Source: Tolypeutes matacus (Eukaryota > Chordata > Mammalia > Cingulata > Chlamyphoridae). Taken from it: a stretch of DNA of 64,000 nt. Numbering within the stretch: position 1 is the stretch's first letter; each line of letters starts with the position of its first letter. Both the position numbers and the translations under genes were made by a program. Below are positions 35,401 to 47,400 of this stretch, piece after piece. The notes beneath the pieces were generated by a model. The model ran no database searches and had not been told where the DNA came from. It was given only the letters and a program-made list of their open reading frames with translations. The stretch covers positions 31,353,282-31,417,281 of the forward strand of contig JAKSZT010053883.1 in NCBI GenBank assembly GCA_026826555.1. Reading direction: 5' to 3'.

Positions 35401-38400
35401 TCTGTTTTTTCTGTTTGACTTTCACTCTGCTTATAAATGACTCCAGTGATCCAGATTAAAGACCAACCTGATTCATTTGGACCACACCTTAATTGAAGTA
35501 ACATCTTATAGAGATCTTAGACACACACAGGAATGGATTAAGTTTAAGAGCATGTTTTTCCATGGTACTTAGCTCCAAGCCACCACAGTCCTTCCTCTGG
35601 ACTCCAAAAAGACATGTTCTTCCCACATGCAAAATACATTCATTCCATCACAACACCCCAAAAGCCTTATGTCATTTCAGTAAAAATTTCAGTAAAAAAG
35701 TCTCATGGAAATCAGGTATGGGTGTGGTCTGTCCTGAGGCACAATTCCCCTGGGTCTGTGGACCTACGAAACCTAGAGAACAAGTTATCTGCTGCTAGTA
35801 TACAATGTTAGGACAGGCATGGGAGAGAAATTCTCATTCCAGAAGGGAGAAAATGGAAGGAAAACAGGGATCATAGGTCCCAAACAACTCCAAAAACCAG
35901 CAGGGCAAACTCCATTGGATTTCAAGGTTTGAGAGTCATCTGTGGATCGATATTTTGTCCTCTGGGCCTGATGGAGTGGCAGACTCATTTCTTCCAAGTT
36001 CTTGCCCAATAGCCATGCTCTCCCTGAAAACTGCACTGAAGGCCCCACCCTCTCCAAGCATCAGGATGGTGACCAGTCTCTCTGCAAACACCACAACACA
36101 GGTCCCACCCTCTCAGAGCACTTGGGTGGTGGCCAGGCTCTCCAAACGCTGGGCACAGGGCCTACCATCTGTGGGCACTGGGGTAGCAGCACCCGTCCTG
36201 AAAAACAGGGCACAAGACCTGTCCTCTCCAAATGTCGGGGTGAACCTGTCCTTTCCACACACATGGGTGGGCCCACTTTCTTGGCCCAAGATCTCTTCGG
36301 TACAGAACCAGGCTTTCCTGGTTCTGCCCTTGAAGTCATTCTTCCTTCAATTTGTCCCTTCTCTGATCCCCTTCAGTCCAGGCTGGCAGTGGTTCTGTTC
36401 CTACAAATTTCGCAAAAAACCTGTCAGCTTTGTGTGCAGTTCACAGGGGTCCAAACCACCGAACAACAGAACTTTCCACAGATCCTTCCTACATAACTGC
36501 ATTTCCAATCCTGACTTCCTCTGAAATGGCTGAACGGATCCACGTTCAGTTAAACCCTCACATGGAACCCTGTCCTTTGGGGACTTACTTCCCCTAGCCT
36601 CAGAGCATACTATCTGGACAGGCCCAGAATTTTCCAAACCATCAATTTCTGATTTCTTTGTGCTTAAGAGTTTAATTCTCAGCTTATCCCTTTCCTCTCA
36701 CATTTTACTATAAACTGCAAGGAAAAACCAGGCTGCAACTTCCACACTTAGCTTGGAAATCTCCTCAGCTAAATATCCAAATTCATCACCTTCAAGCTCT
36801 GCCTTCCATCCAATATCAGAACTCAATTTTGCCAAATTCTCTGCCACTTCATAACAAGGATTGCTTTTCTTCCAGTTCCAAATAACACATTCATCATTTC
36901 CTTTAACATCCACATTTCTACTACCAGTCTCTTAAAAGCAATCTAGGCTTTTCCTATCAAGTACCTCACAATTTTTTTCAGTCTCTACACATTACCCAAT
37001 TCCAAAGCTGTTTCCACATTTTAGGGATTTGTAATACCAGCACCTTACTTTTTCAGTACCAAAAAATTTTAGTTTTCTGGCTGCTAAACACAATCATACA
37101 ATGAGTTGGTATGAACACATTAATTGAAATAACATCTTGAAGAGATCTTTTTTACAGTGGGTCCATACCCATAAGAATGGATTAAGTTTAAGAACATATT
37201 TTTCTGGGGTACATAGTTCCAAGCCACAATAGGAATGAAATACTGATGCCTGGTACAACATGCATGAAACTTGAAACATTAAGTGAAAGAAGCTAGACAC
37301 AAAAGTCCACATATACTATCATTCCATTTCTATGAAATGTCAGTATAGGCAAATCCATAGAGGCAGAAAGCAATTTAGGGGTCACTAAAGGCTGGAGGGA
37401 TGGGGTGGGGGAGTGGGAAGTAACTGCTAATGGGTATAGGTTTTTTTTTTTGGTGGGTGATGAAAATATTCTGTAATTAGATAGTGGTGATGGTTGCATA
37501 AACATGTGACTATGAAAAACCACTGAATCATATGCTTTAAAAGGGTGAATTTTATGGTATGTGAATTATATCTCAAAAAATTCTACAATACTAACAATAG
37601 TGATAATATTATATATAAAAATTTATTATTGGGTGTGTCCAAAGCTGTACTCAGAGGAAAATTCATAGGTTTAAAAAAGTAAAACAAAAAACAAAAAGTA
37701 AAACAAAGTATAAGTACTGAGTACACCTAGAAAATTACTTAAGGAAAACAAGAGGATGGTATTAATAAAGATAAAACCATAAAGTAAGTGACAAAAGTAA
37801 AGACCAATGGAATTGATAAATTCAAGAGCCAACTCTTTGTCATAACCAATATAATAAACAAACTTCTCTCAAGGATAATTAAGAAAAAAAAAGATAAAAA
37901 TCACAAGCACCCAACATCAGGAAAGACAAAGTAGAGTTAACTCCAGATATTGAGGAAAGTGTTAAAAATACATTTCTCGGCCAAAAATTTAGAAAAAGAT
38001 TATCAAAAGATTTTCCAGAAAAGCACAACTGAACAAAACTGATTTGAGAAGAAGTATAATAATGAGAAAAATTGAGTAAATCATCCAACTTCTCCTCCCC
38101 CTAAAAAAGGTACAGAAAGTTTCCCAGGCAAAGTTTTTCATACCTTCAAGGAATATATAATTGTGCTATTTAAACTGTTCCAGAAAAGAGAAAAAGAAAT
38201 TCTTCCTGATGATTTTTATAAAGTCAGCATCACGATAGCACCAAAACTTGACAAAGAACACACCAAAAAAATACTAGGCCAATTTCACTTATGAATGTAG
38301 ATGGAAAAATCTTAAAGAAAACATAAGCAAATGAATTCAGCAAAATATTAAAAGAATAATACATTCATGTCCATTAGAATATATTCCAGGAATGCAGAGA

Positions 38401-41400
38401 TAATTAACTTTGAAAAATCCATTAAAGAATTCATCATACTGAAAGGTCAAAGGAGAAAAAAATCTGTGGTCATCTTGAAAGAAGCTTAAGAAAAGAAGCA
38501 TTTGATAAAATTAACATCCATTCCTGATTAAAAAAAAAAAAAAAAAAGCTCAGTAAATAATGGAAATAGGGGATAAAAGCACAAGGCTTTGGTAGTAGAC
38601 AGATCTGGATTCAAAGACTGGTCTTTCTACTTAGTGACATGGGACAATTTACTTGGCCTCTTTGATCTCAGTTTCATCATTTGAAAGATTAATATCATTC
38701 CATTTAAATTAATGTAGAAAATTGTATTGTGCAGTGCCTAAGACAGAACAGTACTAAGTCAGTGGAAGCTTAGTATTATTATTAATAAAATGGAAACAGA
38801 AGACTATTTCCTTAACATGATTTTTAAATCCATCTATATCAGAACAACAATTAAGACTGTTAATAGGAAATATCAGATAGTTGTCTGCATGAAAAGATCT
38901 TATAGTACATAGAGATAAATGTATGGGGATAGGCAGAAATCTGAACAAGCATACTCCAAGATATTAATAGTTTATTTCTGGGTAATAGGATCATGTGTGC
39001 CTTTTTCTTTTTCTATACTGAATTTAAAAAAATGCAAATGCAGTAGCAATGTTAAGTCACAATAGAGATAGTAAAGAACAGAATCTGTTGCTCCAGAAAA
39101 CCCAGACACTTTGGGAAATCTTTCCCAAAAGGCAGAGGCAATGATAAAGAAAGTGACAAGGGGAAGCGCTGTGGCTCAATCAGTAGGGCTCCCGTTTACC
39201 ATATGGGAGGCCCCGGGTTCGGTTTGAGGCCTCCTGGTGAAGGCAAGCCCGCCCGCACGGCGTGGTTAGCTGACCCAGCGAGCACAAGCAGCAAGGGGGA
39301 GATAAATGAATAAATAAATAAAATCTTTAAAAAAAAAAAAAAAAAAAAAAAGAAAGTGAGAAGATTTGAGACTTGGAAAACAGTTATGCAACCTAAGGCT
39401 TAGAAATATTCTTAAGTGAGATTCAGAAGCAATCAGAAGTTCTAATCAAAGCAGTAATAGAAGAAAAAATTTTTCCTGACTAAGAAAAATTGTGCAGATC
39501 AAAAGGTTTACTATGATCCAAACAAACTCAATGAAAAAAAGATTCAAATTGGTTAAAATTTTTATTTTCATCAGCAGGTTAAGAAATTATCCAAAGATCC
39601 ACTTTTTTAAAAAGTTATTTACAAAAGAATAAAAATAACTCTGGCCTCATATTTCTCCTCTGCCATACAAATTGCCAGAAGACAAGGAAGTAGCGTCACA
39701 GACCAATTTAACTTTCCTTTGTTAGCAAGAGAAAGGTCTTGGATATGAAAAGACTCAGAAACCATACCACTCATCCTTCTTGAAAATATTACTTCACAGA
39801 GTACCCCAGCTGAGAGAGACAAATCAGAAGTTAATTTCAAGAATAAGGAAGGTATAGTGGTATAAAAGGGTGGTAGGTCTACACTTATTTCAATCCCAGA
39901 CTCTGAAATGTGACTGTTAGGTGCTGGCAAGCGGATTCTCCAGACTGCTACAGCCTGAACCTACATGCTTCCTCGCTCCTTCCCAGGATTAGGAAAGGGG
40001 GTGACCTCTGCGACAAAATCCTCGCGGAGGCCCAGTCAGGGCCACACCACAGGACTCCTCATTCTGAGACAGAAGAGAAGAAGGTATAATTCTGCTTCCT
40101 ATTAACATTTTTGGAAGGGGAGGGCAAAGATGAAGGCACTTCCCACCTCTTTTTCTCTGGGAACTTAGAGGCGATGCAAACTGCAGGGCTGGGTATGAGG
40201 CACAGGCTTTCTGTGAGGTCAGGAGAAGGCGCAGCGCCCACTGGCTTCACAAACTCACTGAAACGCTCACATGCTCTCCTCACTGAGGGACAAGGAGTCC
40301 CCAGAGCGCGCCCCATCGGTCACTCGGGGATTGCGGAAAGGGGCCTGACCCTCGGTGGGGGTCACCGGGGTCAGTTTATTTTTGTGTTCACTCCCTCTAC
40401 GCGAGAGACGCTGGGAGGAGCTAAGTTTCGAGGCGGGCCGAAGTTTATCCAGATGGTGAGGATTTGGGGTGGCTGCGGGGGGGCCACGCTCTTGTGGGAC
40501 CGACGGTGGCGGCTCGGGGAGGGCGCGGGGTACGGAAGGAAGGGGGCGACTAGCAGGAGTAGGGGGGCTGCGTTCGGGCGCGCGGGGCGGCCTTACCCCC
40601 GGGCCCGGTGGAGACTGTGACCTGCGCGTAGGTGGCTCCCGCGGCGGCCGCCGGGCCGGAGACGCCGTTGAGAGCAGCCACGCGCACAGTGTAGCGCGCC
40701 CCGGGCCGCAGGTGCAGCAGCGTGGCGGCGCGCTCACGCAGCCCGGCCTGGCGCGGCACGAAGGCCACGCGCGGCCCGCACGGCTCACACGCGCCCGCCG
40801 GGCCCTCGCGGCCGCAGCGCAGACACAGCAGCGAGTACGTGACGTCCGAGCGGCCGCCCGAGTCGGCCGGCGGCAGCCAGCGGAGTCGCAGCGCCAGCGG
40901 CGAGCGGCTCAGGCTGTACTGCAGGTCTCGCGGCGCCGACGGCGGCCCTGGGGCGGCACAGGGGACGAGGGCCCGGGCGCCGTCAGTGGGGCGAGTGGGG
41001 ACACGGACGCGGGCGTGGGGGCCAGAGAGGGGGCGGGATGGGGACATGGGGGTGGTGGTCAGGGATGCGTCGGGAACAGAGGGGCCGGAGTGGCGGGAGC
41101 TGGGGGGTGCGGGGAGGTGAGGGCGGGGACGCCCCACTCGGTGACCCGCCAAGAATCCCAACCTCATCCCTGCCTCTGGACTCTCCCTGTTGCCCTGGTT
41201 CTTCCAATCCCAGGTCCCGGGCTCCAGCCACACCCGAAGTCCCCTCCTACCCGCCCCCTTCCCACCCCGCCGTCGGGTAGCCTATCTCCATGCCCGCCCT
41301 CCCGCTCCCCAGTGCGGACACCACGCCCTCACCGACACCTCGCCCTCGTCCTCATTGGCCTACGCCTCCCTCCACCCTCCGGAATCCGGCCATGAGCTGG

Positions 41401-44400
41401 ACTCACGGGTGCAGGACGCAGAGGGCGGGTCGGTGGGCGAGCGCGCGTAGCTGTCCTGGCACACGCAGAACGTGGAGGCGTTTTCCAGGGCCCGGCTGTG
41501 CTCTGGGCACGGCGAGCAGAGGGGCCGCCGCGGGGACACCTTGTAAAACCCTGGGGGACAGGCTGTGGAGAGGGACCGTGTGAGAAGGAGGCGGCTTCCC
41601 CGTTCCCCAGTTTCTTTGTCCCCTACTTTCCTTCCTGCACTCCTTCGAGCAGCGTTTATCTTCTGGAATTGTGGTGGGCAAGAGTGGGGGGCCTCAGCTA
41701 CTTCAGGCCTGCTCCATGGGGTGGCTCTCCTTACAGAACAACTCAATAATGCCCAACCCTTCCTAAGCACCTAATGTTTGCCAGCAACACTCCAGTGTTT
41801 TACTTCTGTTAATTCATTTAGTCTGTGAGGTATGTACTTGATCCCCAAAATGAGGAACTAAGGCTCAGAGAGGTTAAGTATCCTGCCCAACGTCCCACAG
41901 CAGAGATTTGAACTCCGTGGTGAAACTGGTTTCAGAGTTCAGAGTCTTCACTCTTCACCACACCATACTGTCCTAATGCCCTTTGGAAGAAAATGAGCCC
42001 AGTTCACCCTCTTCCCTGATGCCGAACTTACCAGGGTGGTAGAAGACTGTTCCACCGTTTCTCAGGGACAGACACACACACACACCCTACTTACACCAAG
42101 ACACTCCGAGACACACACACACACATACATTGGTGCCAAAGCTCACCATCCCACCGCCACCATCATTTGAGGATTAATGCGCCAGAAATCCCCAGGCCAC
42201 AAGCTTGGTTTCAGTTTGAAAGTGGAGCTAGCTAGGTGGAGGGGGGAGGATGGCGTGTGAGTCAGACCTGGTTCTAGTCTTGACACCTGCTCAGGCACTT
42301 TGCCCAGCTCAGTTCACTCGCCCTACCGGATACATGGGCCTGGCCCAGCTGGTAAGAGCACAGCTTTTCTTTTCTTTTTTTTTTTTTTTAAAGATTTTAT
42401 TTATTTATTCATTTATCCCCCCTTGCTGCTTGTGCTCGCTGGGTCAACTAACCACGCCGTGCGGGCGGGCTTGCCTTCACCAGGAGGCCCTGGGAACCGA
42501 ACCCGGGGCCTCCCATATGGTAAACGGGAGCCCTACTGATTGAGCCACAGTCGCTTCCCAAAGAGCACGGCTTTTCTATCGCAGTGATCTAGGTTGCTAG
42601 CTGAGTTGCACCACTTGTTTGCTGTGTGGCCTTAGGCAAGTCAGTTGACTTCTCTGAGTCTTGTGTAGAACACTTACCTCAAAGCTTGTTGGAGGATTAA
42701 TGGGGATAAAACACAGCAAGCTGCTTGGCGCAGTACTGACCACATTTACACAATAATGGTAGTAAATTATTGCTTCTCCCTCACAGGCCTGAAGTGAAAA
42801 CTGGTAGGTACCCACTTAATTTTTTTTTCACCAGCTGGGCCTGGGAGGGAGGCAGTGGCTCCTGGCCCCTCCTCTCAGAGCATGGCTGGTTCTCACCTTT
42901 TTCACAGCCCCACTGGGTCTCCTCTGTCCTCTCCACTAGCTTAGCCAGTGATGGAAGGATGGCTGCTCTCCAGCGTGGTGTACAACAAAAGGGATGCAGA
43001 CTAGACCTTGGGAAGAACTTTCAACTTGTCTGGGAGATGAGGGGAGAGGGCAGAGGATTTCCACTGCCTGGAAGGTTTAGGTTTGGGACCGTCCATCTTG
43101 CAGAGAGTCCTCGGGAATCCAATATGTGGGAGGCCCCTGGGCACTCTAGGAGCCTTCAGCAGTCTCTGCCTTCAGAACAAAGCATGGGGCCAGAGGACAT
43201 CATGGTCTGGTGGGCAGCAGTGACCCGGGCTGGGACTAAGAAGGCCTGGGTTCCAAGTGTTAGCTCTGCTCTCCTTGTTCCTCTCTGGCCTCAAGGAACC
43301 ATCAGTCAAATGGGAATAATCACCAGAGCCTGCCCACTTCTGTTGTGAAAGAAGAGATCTGTTTGCAGGGATGCACAGCAGCGGGGAAAGTGTGCTAAGG
43401 GCTGCGTTTCCTTGCGTTGGGGATGTCTGCTGTCCTTGTGATGGGAGGCCCTTCAGGGACCACATTGGTGGTCTCTACTTTGAGAGGCTCCTTTTAAAGG
43501 GGTTTGTGTTGGGGATAGACTCGAGAAGTGACTCCTGACTGCAGGCCTCTGTGGCCTTCCTCAAGGTCAGAGTCAGAATTTCAGAGGTCATCCAGTTCAG
43601 CTCCTCCGGCCCGGTCCTCCTGCAGCTTTCCTACCAGTCCACACAGCCCTTGCTTGTGTGCTTCGCTGGTAATGGGGCGCTCCCCCTCCTCCGAGGCTGC
43701 CTTTGCTGAACAGCGCTGGCAGTTAGAAAGTGCTGCGAATGTGAAGCTCAAGTCAGCCTTCCTGCCTGCGAGCCCCCACCTTACCCCATCACGGACTCTC
43801 GTTGTGCCCTCTGGAGTCCCCTCTGCGTGGGTCCCTCTATTCCAGGACAGTCCTGAAGAGATTGGAAGTCACGGGCCATATGCCCTGATTTCCCCCCCAG
43901 GGGAAACAGCTCCAACTCTTTCAATAATTCCCCAGTGACTGGGAGAGGAACAAAAAGGGGAAAAGAAAATCTTAGCTCTCGTCCCCTTGTCCACATCCAT
44001 CTACCTTTAAAGAGGAGTCTGTTCTTAGCTGGAGAAGGCACTTGGATGTAATTAACTTTCTAAATACAAATCTGGCCATTTCACTTCCTAAAACCCTCCA
44101 GCAGCTCCCCACTGCCACTCGCCCTATCTGTGTCATGCTGAACTCTTCCTTTCACACCCCTGGGTCTTGTCCTATAATGTCTTACACCCCTTCTCTCCTG
44201 GCAACTCCTATGCTTCCTTCAAACCCCAATCAAGTAACATTTCCCTTGTGAAACTTCCCTGGTATCTTTCCCAGCTCCCCAACCCCCCAGGCAGAGTTGA
44301 TGCCATTGCAAGTGGCCTTTGTCCCATCTCAGCCTGGGAGAGAGAGGTCAGCAAGCTGAGAAGTAAGACAGGGCTCCTGAGCAGCTCTTTCTCATTTCCC

Positions 44401-47400
44401 ATAGTGTGGATCCAAGCCATGTCCTCCAGTTCCTGATCCATTTGTTCAACAAATATATATATTTTTTGCATCTGCTTTGAGCCAGGTGATGGTCTAGGCT
44501 TTAGAGATACAGCTGTGAATAAGATGGAGAAGGATCCTATTATTGGTACAGATATGCTCCCTCCTACCTCACTGGGGAAAAGAGGCCATCAGCTGGTGAT
44601 TCCCTCGACATCTGGCCATCAAACCCACAAACACCTCCATCCACATCCATCTTACCTCCTTCCCTCCAGACCTAGAGGAAGGGATGAGCCTCCTCCTCTG
44701 AAGGCCAGCCTCTGTACCTTCACCTCCTTAAATATTCCATCAGTGGAGGCTCCTCCTGTAGCTTACACTCCACCCTCTCTACGGCTCTTTCTGGTGATGT
44801 ATCAGGGGGGTAGAGCAGTAAAAGCAGTCTATTTCAGGTATAGGCAACTAGGGGGTGCATTGCTTATAGGGTATTTAAAAACAGTAATAAAACTGATTAA
44901 AAGTTGACCTGCTTTTTATTAGCAACATGTGCCAGCAATTTTAACGGACATCTTCCCACTAGGGCAGACAGCTTCCACCACCTTCCACTTGGTATTCCAC
45001 AGAGTCTGTCACTTCCATATATAAAGAAATCTCTCCGAGCCACAGTAAAAATCGTCTTTAATCCAATGTCCTTTTCAAATTATCAACCCCTCCTTCCCGT
45101 TAAAACACCTAGAGAGTTGTTTACATTCCCTAACTCTAGCCCCTCAACTTCCCTCATCCCTCAACTTCCCTCATCCCTCAACCTACTGCAACCTGGTCTC
45201 TCTCTCCCACCACTCAACTGACACCACGCACACCAAGGCCACCAATGCGCTAGGCCATTCCCTCCTGGACACCTCCATCTCCCTTGTCTGCCATAATATC
45301 ACTCCCTCCTGGCTCTCCTCCAAACCCTATCATTTTCATGGGCTCCTTTCCTTCTGGCTTCCCCTTAAATAGTGCCCTTTTTGCTGTTTTGCAAGTCTTC
45401 ATCATTGTCCCTCTTTCTTCTTCGCATATTCTCCCTGGGCTGTACCAACCACACCCACAGCTTCAAGTATCATGTGTGGCTGGTTACCAAATCACTAGGC
45501 CAGACCTCTTTCCTGAGCTCCAGATCCACATTCTAGCCACCTCCATTTGAAGGCACCCTGGACACCATAAATTCACCCATCCTGTGTTCTTTACCCCAGC
45601 AAATGGCTCCTCTGTTTATTCAACCCCCAAAGCATACGAGTCAAAGGGGACTCCTTTCTCCTCCTCTATTACATGGTCACTATCTCATTAACATCCTCAT
45701 CTCCCAATGATCTCTTACTTCAGATCTCATGCTCTTTCTCCTGGACTGTTGCACCATCTTCTTCCTTTATCTTCTGGCCCCTAATCCTTGCCCCTCCAGT
45801 CTGTTCATTGCAATTGCAGCTCAAGTGATCTTTGGAAAAGACAAATCTGAACATGACAGGTCCCAGCTTCAAATCCTCCCCACTAGTCTAAAGCGTAGAG
45901 TTCATGCTCTTTATTCAAACATTCAAGGACCTTCATGATTTTCCCCTGCCCCTTTCCAGCCCCGTCATTCTTCACACCCCTCACATGCCCTCTGCTCCAT
46001 TCACGCTGACTTATTTAATGAGCCCCAAACACATTATGTTCCTTCCTGCCCCCATGCTTCCATGCACAATCCCTTAGCTCAAAATGCTCTCCACTTCCTG
46101 GAAAAACAGGTCACCATCTCTGGGAAGCCCTCTCCACCCACAGAGTTGGGTTCTTCCTTCTCCAGCCTCCCTCATCTCTCTTCACACTTATCCTACTCTA
46201 TGGTAACCACCTATTCATCCAAAACATCTCCACTGAGCATCTGCCATGTACCAGATCCTGTCATAAGCACTGGGGCTGCAGAGACTAAGACCCAGTACCT
46301 GAGCTCAAGAAATTCCTAGCCTAGTGGTGGAAACACACATAAGTAGATCACTGCAATACCAGGGGTAAGTGCAGAAATAGAGATTGCAATGGGTGCTGGA
46401 GAGCACAGAGGTGGATCCTAATCCTGCCTGGAGAGCGTAGGAAGGTTCATGCCTCTGAACCTTCCTACACAAGTTCCCCCAAGGAAGAGATGGTGACATT
46501 TATCTACATACATAAAATAAGTCCTCAGTAAATGCAGATGGTATGTTTTCAATTCATGTTGAATGAATGAATGAGTAAAGGAATGAGAGCAAGTTTAGTC
46601 ACTTCCTCCTCTATCTTCCCACCACTGTTTAGCCCTGTTATATATCACCCTGTTGTGATTAAATTTTTACACCTTTCCTTCTAGTCTGAGAGCTTCTCAA
46701 TAGCTGGGCCCATATCTGATTTGTTTCTGTTGCCCTGGTACCCAGAAAAGGGCTTGGCTTAGAGAAAGCATCACTTGATCATTAAGTGCACACATCCATA
46801 ACCCACTCCTTACCCTCAAACCCACAGATAGGGAAGAAAAGGGCCCCACAGACCTGAGAACCCAACAGCATGGAGGGTGTCCTCCAGGGGGCATGGTGAC
46901 TCCCGTGCAGTCAGAGTTGAGCGACCATACCATACCTCCCAATCTCTCTGGAGCTCAAGAATCCCTTCTTCCAGCCTCTGATGTGGATATTGTCAGTGAT
47001 AGGGAGCTCATTACCTATAAAGCAACCAAACCTATCAGCCTGCAGCTTCGGTTGCTGTAGAGTTCTTATGTATAGGGGAGGCAGCATGGTGTAGTAGACC
47101 TTGAGAGTTGGGCAAATCTGAATTCAAATCCTGGCTCCCATGTCCTAACTTTGCAGGTGAGGTATTAACCTCTCTGAGCCTCTGTTTCCCCATCTGCGAA
47201 ACAGATAATAGGCCCCTGTGAAGTGCCAATCACAGTTCCTGAAATATAGGTCCCTAATGCCCCTTATATGGAGCCAAATTCATCTCCTAACTTTTTCAAT
47301 GGTCCTGGCTGGACTCTCCCTGAGCGCCACAAAAGGTCAGGGCTCCGCAGCTCAAGAGCCCATGGCTTCTCTACTTCCCCTCCCGTCTCTTTCATCTACT

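Noticed and set aside
35955..36524. 189-codon plus-strand open frame
   Set aside because: Antisense within the MaLR-like internal region. Not a gene; other frames there are broken.
40469..41395. 308-codon plus-strand open frame
   Set aside because: Antisense to the very GC-rich EPHA10 exon 5 and its intron. GC-rich DNA lacks stops; composition is Arg/Gly/Pro-rich with no recognisable domain.
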